Shown here: positions 25,707-38,064 of the stretch, in pieces
Layout: the number at the start of each line of letters is the position of its first letter
How positions within the stretch are numbered: position 1 is the stretch's first letter
Source: Xestospongia muta
Taxonomy: Eukaryota; Porifera; Demospongiae; Haplosclerida; Petrosiidae
NCBI GenBank assembly: GCA_963693285.1
Contig: OY848927.1
Span: 3,598,501 to 3,662,500 of the forward strand
Reading direction: 5' to 3'
DNA length: 64,000 nt
Position numbers and translations under genes: made by a program
Notes under the pieces: model-generated
Seen by the model: only the letters and a program-made list of their open reading frames with translations
The model's database searches: none
What the model was told of the DNA's origin: nothing

Positions 25707-28700
25707 TTAATGAGACATATTGACTTTATTTACATGAGGTAACAGCATTTTCTCTGTAATAGGCTTCTTGGGTAACACTTTATTCAAGGTTACAATATCT
25801 TGATTGTTTTGTGCTCCTCTTTGCCTCGTGACAGTCTCCTCTTCTATACATTGCACATGTGGCTGAGTACAGACAGGCTCTTGGAGTTCAGGACACTTTA
25901 GTGTGGAGTATATTGAGAAAGGATGGTGTTCTGATGCTCGAATTTTCACTGGTTTTATTGGTTGCCTAAATCGTGTCTTTCTCTTATAAGTCTCTCCCAG
26001 TATTTCATCAATGTATGAATCATCTATAGTATGTTCTACTGACACAATGCTATTTCTTTGATCTTTTGATTGATAGAAGTGATTCTTCATTAGAAGCAAA
26101 AATAAATTCCTGGCTAATCTAATAGTAAACAATATTACTTCTGTTTCCTCACATTATTTCTAACCTCCATTTTGAAGGGGAAGGACCAGCTACAGTTTGT
26201 AATGTATTGAACGAAGCAACTTGATGCAGTCCGGGAGGTACCTTACGAGGAAGAGGATAGCTCAACTTCCATGGCTGTTTCTCACCAAACGTACCTAAAT
26301 AATAAATTTCTGTATAGAAGGGACAACTACAACTTCATTACCAATATATCTTCCATTTATTGTCCACAAAGAGACACAACGATCAGTTGATGCAGTTACG
26401 ATCAATTCTTTATCCTCAGCCAAATCAATACTTACAATGCTACTAAAATGTCCTTTCCAAGTTTTTTGTAAAGGTGGCAATTCATGTATTGGTCTTTGAT
26501 CACAAGACACACTGAGACAGTAGTTGCTAATGTTCCATACCTAACATTTCAGTGATACATATGACAAACATTGTTACATGTACCTGTATGTGACCTAATG
26601 AAGTTCCTGTAATTAAAATTGAACTGGTGCTGTTAACTTTACATGTTGTTACGGAATGCAAAGAATGCAGTTCTTCTTCCTTAATATCTGACACTGTTCT
26701 ACTGCCGAATTCAAATACATTGAACTCGCCTAGCAATCCTCCACCATAAATGTTCCAAAACTGAACTATACCACCTGCTCCACAGGCAACCAATGTCGCT
26801 GTACTGGTATCTTGCTCTCTTCCAGTCAAGAACACCACCTATAATAAAATAAATTATTACATGTAGTAGTATGTTGAGAGAAATTTATACATGTTCTACT
26901 GCTGTGTTGTCATCAAAACCAAATTTTGGTTTATGTGATCTTTCTTTGGTAGGTTTTTGACCAGCTGAAGATTGACTACTTTCAACAGGAGTTTTGTGGT
27001 GGCATGGATATTTTGCAGAACCTCTCACTAGAAAATATGATGTAATAATGATTTAATAATTATTAAAGTTATTAAGTGTACCTATTCTGTTTTAGTTTAC
27101 CTTTTCTTTTATTCTTTGAATTTTCGTTTTCCATTTTCTTTCTAGTTTTAGAACATAGTTTACTGTACAGTCGATATTGCTGTCTACTATAGTCAACGTC
27201 AGTTGCATTGAGCACAGAAATAACATGTTGTGTCTCCATATCCCACAATATAATATCACCATCATAGCTTGACGTCACTAATATATTGGGTTCCTGGTAA
27301 GTCATACACAAGATGTCCTCTCTGTGCACATCTTGCCCCCAATATTTTGGAATAATATCATCAGGTTCACGTGTGTCTCTGAAAAGTGGCAATAGAACAA
27401 AATAATTCTGTTCATTTAAAACGTACAATACCTGTATTCAATCAACACTCTACTCCACCCACCTGCTACAACTTTGTCTTTTAGGAAAGAAAAACAAGTT
27501 ATCTGAGAAAACAACAATAATTTTGATATGATAATTTTTTTTGTTTATACCTCAGCTTTATAATGATTTTCCAATACTGACAAACAAGCTCCATTGTTAA
27601 AGTTCCACAGTTTAATAGAGCCATCTCGACCTCCTGTGATCAGCCTACGACCTGTAGGATCGAATGTCATAGCTGTGATCTCCATGTTGCCATGACATTG
27701 AGAGAACTGTATTGTTTTCTCTCCGGTGTCTGCATCCCAAACACTCACAACAGAACCATGACAACCACTAACCACCTGTTGATGTTAAATATTGCAGTTA
27801 TAAAGCTAAGTATATAAATAATAAGAACCTGATTGAAATTTGCATTGTATAGAGCTGCACAGAGTGGATTTTCATGAGATACTATATCTATATTGTTTTG
27901 GTGATCTTCCCTATAACCCTCTAAAGCACCCAGCTGCAAAGATAAACATTTTTGTTAACACTATTATTGATGATTTCATTTCATAAGCTCACATCGTTAT
28001 GACCCACTAAGAGAGTAGCTGTAGTAGCATGGAAGTAGAAAGCGTAAGAAATATGGCTTTCTAATTGTTGAAACCGATAGCAGGTCTGTAAACACAATTG
28101 ATTTTGTATAGTCCATACACGTAACTCCTGTATAAGTCACTAGTATAATACACACTATACAATATAGATATTCTACCATATCTTTGGAGAAACTTAGTAT
28201 GTGACCATCAGCATGGTTAATAGCAACATGTAAAATGGCTGTGTTGTGTCCTTTCAATACCTTGTATATTAATAGAAAATATCATATCATTAGTTTTTAT
28301 ATCTTATGTAACCTACTCCTGTAGGTTTTGTTGAAACATATGGATTCCACAATCTTAGATCCCGATCCATTCCACCTGTTGCTGTACATAATACACATCA
28401 ATATGACACTATATCAATAGTATTGATTTACCTAATATATTCCAATCTCTGGAGTAGTCAAATGAAGTGATGCCTTTCCTCACTTGAAAGATGGCACTGT
28501 AAATAAAAGAGGACGTACAGCAATGATGTTAGTATTAATAACTAGCAGTATGTTCTTACTTTTCTTTAAGTCCATTGATGTCTGTGATGACTAATGAAGC
28601 AAAGCTGTCACAACTACAGGACAATACTCCCTCTATACAATGCCAATATCGTACCTTACTAACCCAGTCACTGTGCACCTAAAGATTAGTATACTACAAT

Positions 28701-30602
28701 CTATTAGGTTAATATTTGGTATCTTATACATTAGGTAAATATGTAGTCTTCATTCCATCTGTTTTATGATGCTGTAACTCAGAGAATGCAATCCGATGAC
28801 ATTCTAAAAGAAAAAAATTAATATGTATCTTTTAAATTCTAATCTCATTGAAATATAATTTAAGAAAAGAAAACTCTACCAGGTTCTCGGACAGACCTCT
28901 CTACATTATTGATTACAAACACTTTTTAAACTTTAGCAACAGTCAAAACCTATCTATATGATGTATAGTTTTATTATAAAGACCTTGCTTCGTAGATACT
29001 CCAAACAAGCATCTAGTAGCTTGAAAAAATTCCATAATACATACAGCCCCTCTGGAGTCACCAAAGACAAGCACTGAATGGTTGTAATCCTTTTCATCGT
29101 ACCTAAATAATGTTAAAACTATAGTGCGTTACTCATTCTATTAACATGTACCAATAATCTAATGTCACTACACAATGAGGTAATGCAGTAATGTGAAATA
29201 CCCTCTCAAAACTGGGTGTAGAGAGATCATAAACAGCTAAAGAATGTTAGTAATAGGCTAAAATCATATAATAATAACATGATAAATGTACCAAGTACAT
29301 CGTCAGTAAAAGCCAATAACATTTTGTGGATGTTCGGCATCACCACTGCATCTGTTATCCACAAGAGCTTAGGTTTACAGGCCTCTATCTGATTTTAAGA
29401 GATAATATGTTGTGCTTATAAAACATGATATTGCTTACATTGATGGTTTTGTGTAGAGTTAGATTACTTTTCCAAAAACAGATAGTACCATCTTTGCTTA
29501 TGCTAAGTATGTTTCCGTCTTTTCCTTCAGAACCGTCTTGTCCATTTCCGCTACTTCCACCTACTCCGGCAGCAGTACATCCACGATTCACATTAGGTAG
29601 CATGGTAATACGACTAACAGTGTCTTTGTGAGGACTGGACAGCAGGATAGAAAGATGAATGGATGAATCAATGAGAAAATGAATGATAAATTGATGGATG
29701 GATTTCAATTATGGAAAATGGTACCTTAGTAGTTTTTTCAATGGGTAAGGAAAAGGAGGTTTCTTTACTCCAGCCATTGACTCTTTCTCTTGATATTCCA
29801 ATAACATGTAGGTGCAAAACTCATCCTAACACAAATTTTACAGATACTTAATCCAGCTGTTATTAATTAAAGGTATTATTAGAATATTAATGTACTTATA
29901 TTAGTACATGTTAGTTTGTACATAAAGTATACATGTTTTGTTGCTTACAGACTTACCCAATCTACTGTTCCATCACAGTTAGTATCTATCTTCATAAACA
30001 TTATTGCCATCTGTAATAACAATGTTGTTATAACATAGGACATGCAGACACTTTTACTTGCTGATCGTTTTTTCCTTTACCAAGAATCTGACCAAAAGCA
30101 GCTCTGAATTCATCAATGTCCAGTCCATCACTGCCATTTTCATCTGCTTCCTTTTATATGCATATACATAAGGAAAAAATTAATCTAAATACATCAATGA
30201 ATCTCACATGGAATATTCGCATCAATTCTACAAGATGTTGCAAATTGATTTGATCTTCTAGTTTATCAGATTCAGCTAGTTTCTGTGATGCTTGTGATGG
30301 TATGGGCGTTGAATCTGTTGATCTTTTTGTTGAAGGCTCTTTCACATGTACTGTCTTTCCCTCAGCACTATTGTCAATTCTTTGGTGATGTCCATCTATA
30401 GTAATAAGGATGCATCATTCAATTGACTAATCTTCATTATTCACTAACCAATGGATTTTGTTTTGTCTTTTAATAAAGGTTGGGTTGTATCATCCATGGT
30501 ATAAAGCAATACAGCTGGTTCATTTTTGTCAACTTCTGAATTATATTCTTGTGGTAAGTTGTCTGAATGAAGTGTTTCATTGAATTGAGGAGCTTGTGCC
30601 AT
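25707..30602 (-). CDS. EF-hand and WD40-repeat protein (WDR49/WDR64/WDY family)
   Basis: The minus-strand gene has many exons. The first are 30602-30449 (start MAQAPQFNETL) and 30395-30208. The N-terminal third carries two EF-hand segments, DENGSDGLDIDEF and DTNCDGTVDWDEFC, the second followed by a conserved TYMLLEYQEKE. A long series of WD40 repeats follows across about 29740-26300 (GRDGSIKLWNFNNG, TASTDRCVSLWTING, VSGCHGSVVSVWDADTG). A short non-repeat tail runs to 25707 (ending NKVNMSH). EF-hands followed by two WD propellers is the layout of the WDR49/WDR64/WD-Y family, whose function is poorly known; a link to cilia or testis is suggested for some members. The gene is divergent from HDAC6 across 139 bp and convergent with the CYTH gene across 50 bp. 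Confidence 0.75.
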
Positions 30603-30632
30603 GATCTATTACGTTACTAGGATCGTAGTTTT

Positions 30633-30671
30633 ATGCGCATGCGCATACTGCGCAGCTTTACGCCCGATTGG
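30633..30671. promoter_or_regulatory. NRF1-type palindrome and CCAAT box in the WDR/HDAC6 bidirectional promoter
   Basis: ATGCGCATGCGCAT at 30633-30646 contains an exact match to the NRF1 palindrome TGCGCATGCGCA. A further TGCGCA half lies at 30649-30654, and an inverted CCAAT box (ATTGG) at 30667-30671. The whole gap between the two ATGs is 139 bp, so both genes probably share these sites. Confidence 0.6.
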
Positions 30672-30741
30672 TAGGAGTAGCTGAGTTTGTACACAGCTAT
30701 CAAAATAGAGCACAGATATCTTTTAGGGTAGTGTTCTGAGA

Positions 30742-33700
30742 ATGACTGACGATGACCTTCTCAGACGTGTGGTGGATCTGAGCATAGAAGATGAGAACAG
30801 GAGGGAATCCAATGGTTCTATGTTCTCTGCTGATTCTAGTGGTCAGAAAATGAAGGAGTTAAGGAGAGTTAGTACTTTCACAACTCAGTGTGTGTAAGTT
30901 TTTGTATGTACAGTATTAGCTACATTGGACATTAGCGTGAAGTTTATTCTTGACTTGTACACTTCCTAAGTATACATTGTCACCACTTCCAATTTAATAT
31001 AAGCAAGCATTCAACAGATAGTAATAGTATATCTAGTTAGTGATATAATTAAACCAGTTATTAGGGAATGAGTCATTACTGAATACAAGTGATTGTGATT
31101 TTCTCATTATTTGTCATACTTGATATGTAAGTTGATTAGTTGACAAATTCTTTAGTGATATAATGAATTTAATTATCAATGCTTCATGAAACATTAAGGA
31201 GTGAGGTATATTAGCAATGTCTTTGTTTAGGATGACTGGTATTGTTTATGATGAACGGATGAAAGCTCATAAAAATGAGCACTATGATCATCCTGAATCT
31301 CCTACTCGAATATCTTGTATATGGGAGGCACTAGTAGATGGGGGAGTGGTCGATTGTTGTAAGCGAGTTGAAGCTCGAGAAGCAACAGAAGAAGAAATAC
31401 TCTACATTCATAGGTAGAGAGATAGACAGACCAGTAGCACTTACCACTCTAATAATAATATGTACAACAATATAGTTTTCAATTGTAGAATAACAGAAAA
31501 TTTCATGTTTTAAATAAAGTTTTCTCTTTGTTATAATGATATACATTTATTGCTATTACAGTAAGAGTCACTATGACAGTATGATGGCTACCAGAGAGAT
31601 GCCCATAGAGAAACTGTTTCACCTTTCATTACGTTTCAATTCCATCTTTATGAACCCTGTGAGTCATCATCAAAGTTAATAGCAGTAATTGACTATCGAA
31701 TTCTTTGTTATTTTTACTTATATTTTTTATGATTCAGTCATCAATTTATTGTGCTCTTCTCTCTGCTGGATCAGTATGTGAAGTTACTGAACATGTAGTG
31801 ACAGGAGATGTAAGTAATGGACATTATTATGATTGATATCTTTGTCTTTCTACAGCTAGATAATGGACTTGCTATAGTTAGGTAAGTCAAAGACTATTAG
31901 TTGTTGGTTAGTCTAGTGATTTAGACTCTTCTTTCATATCAGCAAAGAGGAGGACTTAGTTTGGTAGACTAGTTGTTGAGTTGCTTGATTTCTTGTAGGC
32001 CTCCTGGTCACCATGCTGAGTATCACAAACCAATGGGTTTTTGTTTCTTTAACAATGTTGCTATAGCAGCTAAAATGGCAATTGAGAAATTTGGAGTAGA
32101 CAGGTTTGTTAAAATGTCCTTTGTTTTTTAAAGAAGTTTATTTAATCTTTGTAGGATACTAATTGTTGATTGGGATGTACACCATGGCAATGGCACACAA
32201 CGCATGTTCTATGAAGACGATAGGTAACTTCTACCCCTGTCGTTTAATATATTAATTACTAATAAATGTGTCTAGAGTATTGTATGTGAGCCTTCACCGT
32301 TATGACAATGCTGGATTCTATCCAGCTAGTGAAGAAGCTGACTACACTTACTGTGGTAAAGGAAAAGGTGAAGGATATAATGTCAATATAGCATGGAACT
32401 ATGTAAGAAAATATGCTTTGACTGTAGTCTAGATGACTGGTTTGTGTGTTCATATAGGAGAAAATGGGTGACGCTGAATATATGGCTGCCTTCCATCAAG
32501 TTATTATGCCTGTGGCGTATGAATACAATCCTGAATTGGTTTTTATTTCTTGTGGTTTTGACTCTGGTAAAGGAGATCCTTTGGTATGCATGTGATCTAT
32601 TATTTCTGTCATATCTCTTTAAATTTAATAGGGTGGTTACAAAGTTACACCAAATGGTTACGCGCACATGACTCATCATCTTAAAGTTCTTGCCAATGGC
32701 AAAATTGTTGTGGCGTTAGAGGTAATTTGTTAAATATAATATTAATTATCTAGCTAAATGTCTTGATTAATAGGGTGGCTATAATTTGACTACAATATCT
32801 AATTCAATGTGTGCTGTTGCGGAAGTTTTACTGGGAGATACCCCACGTGCAATGGAGGTACCTTGTATAGCCAATAGAAGGTATATTATATTATAATAAT
32901 GATAATACATTGTGTATGTATAAATCTTCATAGTGCTATGATGTCAATTTCTGATACTGCACAATGTCTATCAAAATATTGGCAATCACTAAAACATTGG
33001 GCAGGTAATTATTAATAAGCTAGTTAAGTAACTATTAATTAATAATTTAGATCCTCCCACTCCTAATGAAAAGTCAACCACACCTCTTGTTATTGATCAG
33101 GCACCTCTAACTGAAGATAGCATGGCTTCTGAAGAAGCTGAAAAGTATGATGAGCTAGGTCGTACAATACCACCTGAGGTATGCTCATACCCTGTCTCTT
33201 AATTGATAATTTAGTTTAATTTCTGTAGGAGTTACCACCCCACCCAGAAACTCCACCTCCTGGAAGTATGCCAGTTTCATCGAAACAGATACCACTTAAT
33301 GATATGCAACAAACAATAGTCAAAACTCTCGAAGATGAAGGAAATGTATGTTTACAGTAAATAATAATAAAATATAGACATCCTTCACATGTATAGGTTT
33401 GTATGTTTGCCGTGACTCCATTGGCATGGTGTGAGCATCTATCCTCTATTGTAGCCTTTCCTTTGGAGGATATCGATACATCATCACTTTGTGAGACATG
33501 TAGCACACCTCGCGAGAACTGGGTGTGTCTCACATGTCACCACATTTATTGTGGGCGTTACATTAACCAGCACATGTTAACTCATAATGAAGACAAAGGG
33601 CACAATGTAGTGTTGTCTTTTGCTGATCTGTCTGTATGGTGTTTTGCTTGTGACTCTTATGTCCATAACCCAGTAAGTAAATTAGTGAAGTAGATGTTCA

Positions 33701-33801
33701 GCTTGCAAATGCAAGACAAAGTTATGATTTCTTGTATTCTACAGGTTCTTTTTCCATTCATTAAAATTGCTAGTGATGACAAGTTTAAGGAAAATAAATA
33801 A
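30742..33801 (+). CDS. HDAC6: HDAC6-type histone/tubulin deacetylase with one catalytic domain and a UBP zinc finger
   Basis: HDAC6 is a cytoplasmic zinc-dependent deacetylase of tubulin and other proteins and binds free ubiquitin C-termini. The first exon (30742 on, [15 protein letters not shown]) ends in phase 2 and joins the exon starting at 31230 ([22 protein letters not shown]). The deacetylase domain has the catalytic His pair ([19 protein letters not shown]), the zinc ligands in [11 protein letters not shown] and [13 protein letters not shown], and the active-site Tyr in EGGYNLT. It resembles the second catalytic domain of vertebrate HDAC6. A Pro-rich linker leads to the C-terminal ZnF-UBP, introduced by [12 protein letters not shown] and containing [16 protein letters not shown] and [10 protein letters not shown]. 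Only one deacetylase domain is present, giving roughly 570-600 residues rather than about 1,200. The stop lies 120 bp from the convergent DCAF13 stop. Confidence 0.9.
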
Positions 33802-33851
33802 GAAATAAGAGACGACATTATCCTAAATTTTGTGTGCAATTCAACACATTG

Positions 33852-33857
33852 TTTATT
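33852..33857 (-). terminator. Poly(A) signal of DCAF13
   Basis: AATAAA on the minus strand about 64 bp past the DCAF13 stop, between the convergent HDAC6 and DCAF13 ends. A plus-strand ATTAAA near 33889 could serve HDAC6. Confidence 0.45.
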
Positions 33858-33920
33858 GTGTGCAATTTTCAACAATTTATAGGTTTCTATTAAAAAAGAA
33901 CTTGTATTCGTTGTATTCCC

Positions 33921-35261
33921 TTATTCCACAGTCCCTACTACTTTCTCTTCTTTGGCTGATACTTGAGGGACACTCCCAGGTTTACTGTGTCGTATCAAAT
34001 TTTGTTTCTTTCTTTTTCTAGCCTCGAGCATAATTCTCTTTTCTCGTGCAGCATTGTGGACTAATTTTGGCACATGACGATGTCGAGCAATGCGACGTAT
34101 TTGTGGATGATGTTGGTACTTGTCTTTAAGTTTGTCTTTGTACTCGAGAGACTGCTGTTCTCGACGTGTCAACCTTCCTAATTTTTGTGAGGCATTAGCT
34201 TTCCATATTCTTATGTTCATCTCATCACTACCAGAAAGAACATAAGTGGCATCGTTAGTCCATTTAACAGTAAATATTCTTTGCATACGCTTAGTGTGGT
34301 ACACCTCTCGACTGTGTCTAGTTCCTACTTTGAAAATCCTCACAGTTTTATCAAAACTCCCAGATACAAACTCAGATCCAGTGGGAGAGTAATCAATGTC
34401 CAACACGGCATTCACATGGTCCAAATGCATGCACAATGGTTTGTTTAAATGTCTCATATCAAATGTATAGAGATTAGAGTCTTCATTAGCTGCTGTGAAA
34501 TGAAATGCTTCCATAGGATTCCAACACAATGCATTAGAACGTAATGTCATTATGACTTTCATTAGTGGTGAAGACTGACGAACATCATACAGAGTGATTG
34601 CTCGATCAGATCCACATGTAGCCAGTACATTAGTTTGTACAGGGTTAAATTTTACATGTGATATACTTTCAGTGTCCCATGTGAAGGATGATATTGGATC
34701 TGATCTTCTTTCATCCCATATGTCTACTTGATCTCCACATGTTGCAAAAATTGGGTCACTGTAGTGATGGTCGATACCTAAAAATACTGTATTACCTAAT
34801 ATGGTTGAAATAGGTTCAATTTCATTACTAAAAATAGAATCTTCTGGGTATTGCCATTGTTTTACAATGTTGTCATCACCTACTGATATGAAATGACACC
34901 CTTCTGAGTTCATACATACACCTCGGACAAAACCAGTATGACCAGTTATACTAGCTATGCATTCCCTACGTGGGAGGTTCCATATCTTCAACTCTCCATC
35001 ACAGGAGCCAGACAGTAAAGTAGATAGCTTTTTTGGATGCTTACACATACAGTAGACTCCATCAGTGTGTCCACTGAGACAACCAATGAAAGGCTTGGCA
35101 AAGATCTTGTCCAGTTTGGTTGCATTGAGAGCTCTGACATATTCCCTCGAGGACTCAAGAGGATGCATAGCTGGATCAAGATTTCGAGGCATTCTTTGTA
35201 TATCTGAACGACTCTGTCTAATGTAGTCTTTAGGGTTTCTACACAGCACCTTGATCTTCAT
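33921..35261 (-). CDS. DCAF13: DCAF13/SOF1, small-subunit processome WD40 protein
   Basis: A single uninterrupted frame of 446 residues, the full family length. DCAF13 (yeast Sof1) is a U3 snoRNP/SSU-processome component needed for 18S rRNA maturation in the nucleolus, and in animals it is also a CUL4-DDB1 adaptor. The diagnostic N-terminus MKIKVLCRNPKDYIRQ and RNLDPAMHPLESSREY is followed by seven WD repeats (LSGSCDGELKIWNLPRREC, TCGSDRAITLYDVRQSSP, SGSFDKTVRIFKVG). The conserved Sof1 C-terminal region follows (YQHHPQIRRIARHRHVPK, then a Lys/Arg-rich tail). The gene is intronless in a very intron-rich neighbourhood. It is divergent from RPS23 across 68 bp. Confidence 0.95.
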   Translation of the reverse strand: MKIKVLCRNPKDYIRQSRSDIQRMPRNLDPAMHPLESSREYVRALNATKLDKIFAKPFIGCLSGHTDGVYCMCKHPKKLSTLLSGSCDGELKIWNLPRRECIASITGHTGFVRGVCMNSEGCHFISVGDDNIVKQWQYPEDSIFSNEIEPISTILGNTVFLGIDHHYSDPIFATCGDQVDIWDERRSDPISSFTWDTESISHVKFNPVQTNVLATCGSDRAITLYDVRQSSPLMKVIMTLRSNALCWNPMEAFHFTAANEDSNLYTFDMRHLNKPLCMHLDHVNAVLDIDYSPTGSEFVSGSFDKTVRIFKVGTRHSREVYHTKRMQRIFTVKWTNDATYVLSGSDEMNIRIWKANASQKLGRLTRREQQSLEYKDKLKDKYQHHPQIRRIARHRHVPKLVHNAAREKRIMLEARKRKKQNLIRHSKPGSVPQVSAKEEKVVGTVE

Positions 35262-35329
35262 TGTTACTTTTTGGTAACACGTGTTTTCCTTCTGCGCATG
35301 CGTAGTTATTTCTTCATCAAGTTACCAGC
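35262..35329. promoter_or_regulatory. 68-bp bidirectional promoter of DCAF13 and RPS23 with an NRF1-type site
   Basis: The gap between the two start codons contains TGCGCATGCGTA at 35293-35304, eleven of twelve positions matching the NRF1 palindrome. A pyrimidine stretch TTTTCCTTCT precedes it on the plus strand and could be a 5' TOP start for RPS23. No TATA box is seen. Confidence 0.6.
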
Positions 35330-36126
<797 letters not shown>

Positions 36127-36162
36127 TGGAGTACTGGTAGATAACATCTTGTAATTGTATGT

Positions 36163-36168
36163 TTTATT
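36163..36168 (-). terminator. Poly(A) signal of the FERM-like gene
   Basis: AATAAA on the minus strand about 90 bp past the stop at 36257. It lies only 37 bp beyond the convergent RPS23 stop. Confidence 0.45.
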
Positions 36169-36256
36169 GAAATTTTTTCCACTAAATGATAAAAGTTGAC
36201 TATCACTAAAATATATGCAATCTGATGACACATTATATATGCATAGATAATAATTA

Positions 36257-37159
36257 TTATTGATCATCTATTGCTGAGAATTTTGGCCCACTACCAAACA
36301 ATGTTGTATTGACAAAGTCGTAAAGTGGATCAATATGTCTTCCCGGTAAACCTGGTTTGACTGGTTCAACTGGTTTCCTTTCTGGGTACAGCTGGTACAG
36401 TAGGTAAGTACATAGTGCCATAGCACATTGAAGAAGTAGAGGAGCTTGGTATGTCTCTACTATCATCCATTCAAGTATTCCTGCGTTGCCTATTTCACTA
36501 CATACTTCAAAGCAAGCTTTATTGTCATCTTTTATCTTCCATCGTTTCACACTTCTCCATTCCCACTTTATTGCAAGACCATTTGGGGCTTTGATTTCTA
36601 GTCCATCTTTATAACAAGTACATACCACTAGACTATTTATAGGTATTTTACAGGCATTGTTTGCAATTTGTGTTTGTAAAATGCAGTTAGTTGCCTGAAC
36701 TATGGAGTAACCTTTGGCATTCATTATAGTCTCTACAAATTGACGCTCAACTGGAAACCGAGGATCTAAATATTCTTCTAGCAACTCTCTTTCCTCAGGT
36801 GTTGGCAGTATTTTGGGTATGGGGTGTGTGTAGTAATACATGGCCTCAGAGTAGAGAAGGTGAAGTGCTATGTCATCAGTTCTAAGTATTTTCAGTTCAT
36901 CAATGGTGTTTATCCCCCATCTCTGTAAGCATAAGTTTTTGTCAGTTGTAACTTTGTCTCCATCTTGCAATTTCATTATTGGACGACCTAAGGGTCCAGT
37001 AAACAATGCAAACTGAGGCAGGCTGTTTTCCTTGATTTTGAGATGTCTTCCTATTGCAACCAACACGTCCTTAGTTACAGCAGAGGTTGAAACAGAGATT
37101 TTAACCGTGCCATACTGTCCAAATGTGGCAATGGATAGAATCCTTTGCTTACGATTCAT
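36257..37159 (-). CDS. FERM-like domain protein (SNX17/27/31 type) without a PX domain
   Basis: A single-exon 300-residue protein. Residues about 17-95 look like a ubiquitin-like F1 lobe (TVKISVSTSAVTKDVL, FALFTGPLGRPIMKLQD). Residues 95-170 form a helical F2 lobe (TDDIALHLLYSEAMYYY, FVETIMNAKGYSIVQATNC). Residues 175-255 form a PTB/PH-like F3 lobe (LEIKAPNGLAIKWEWRSVKRWKI, ILEWMIVETYQAPLLLQC). The order and spacing resemble the atypical FERM module of the sorting nexins SNX17, SNX27 and SNX31, which binds NPxY cargo in endosomal recycling, but the PX domain that precedes it there is missing. The assignment rests on pattern similarity only. The gene is divergent from the DOCK gene. Confidence 0.5.
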   Translation of the reverse strand: MNRKQRILSIATFGQYGTVKISVSTSAVTKDVLVAIGRHLKIKENSLPQFALFTGPLGRPIMKLQDGDKVTTDKNLCLQRWGINTIDELKILRTDDIALHLLYSEAMYYYTHPIPKILPTPEERELLEEYLDPRFPVERQFVETIMNAKGYSIVQATNCILQTQIANNACKIPINSLVVCTCYKDGLEIKAPNGLAIKWEWRSVKRWKIKDDNKACFEVCSEIGNAGILEWMIVETYQAPLLLQCAMALCTYLLYQLYPERKPVEPVKPGLPGRHIDPLYDFVNTTLFGSGPKFSAIDDQ

Positions 37160-38064
37160 AGTTGTCGACCGGTGTTTACGCTTTTGTTTCCAGCCCCACC
37201 CAATAATTGCTTCCAGTCAACCACGTGGGTGTTACATTGAGCATGCTCAATGTTCCGTACCGTAAATTCATAACATACTATTTTAATACAGATATTGATA
37301 AAAAATAATGTTGAAGTCTGTAATAATCTAACTTTAAGTAAATATCACAAGTCACTCCCCTGTATATTTCGTTTTAGTTTTTTCTGCGTGTCTCTTCTTC
37401 TATATCTCTACAAAGACTGGAAATCAGATACAGAGGCATTAATTCTGCAGCCTTCCAATCATAAAGCAAAAATTTGCACAAAGGTGAGTGTATACAGTTG
37501 CAGACAAGGGGTGCATTTCCTGTTAAAAGCCATTTAAATTGTATTGAAGGTTATATGTTTGTCAAAAATATTTGAACCAATTGATAGAATGGTTACACGG
37601 AGTCAGTTTTGCTTCATTGCCTATCTACCTCTGGTCTAGTTGGTCTAGTATAGTATGAGTTGTATTGTGTACATTTTGTAATTATCTTTCTGTATTTAGA
37701 GCCATGTTTTTGGTATTATCTTAACACTATTAAAAAGAAGTAATGATGAGCCTGTCATCACCTTATCACTGCCATATTGGGTTAATGTAAAGTTGATTAT
37801 ATAGAGAGAACATGAGATTTGATATTGTACAAGTGTTTACTTTAGCCTACACACAAAAAAAAACACTAACTAACTATATTATGATTTTGTTTCATAGAAA
37901 TGTATGTTAGATGTACATGCTATACACATATAGTTGAAGTGGACTTTACCCCATTACTGAAAATATTTCAAAATTAATGTGTGTTTATCATCTTATCTAA
38001 CTATCTCTATACCTTTGTGTCTTCCATGTTCTCTCTCTCTTTCTCTCTTACAAAACATGCACAG
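37160..38064. promoter_or_regulatory. Intergenic region between the FERM-like gene and DOCK
   Basis: A palindromic E-box CCACGTGG at 37221-37228 lies 62 bp upstream of the FERM-like start. The DOCK ATG at 38065 directly follows CACAG, so the DOCK gene probably has at least one 5' UTR exon in this interval. The open frame at 37295-37537 shows no coding character. Confidence 0.45.

Noticed and set aside
37295..37537. 80-codon frame upstream of the DOCK start
   Set aside because: No resemblance to a known protein, and it is not in phase with a clear donor to DOCK exon 38065; at most it overlaps a 5' UTR exon.
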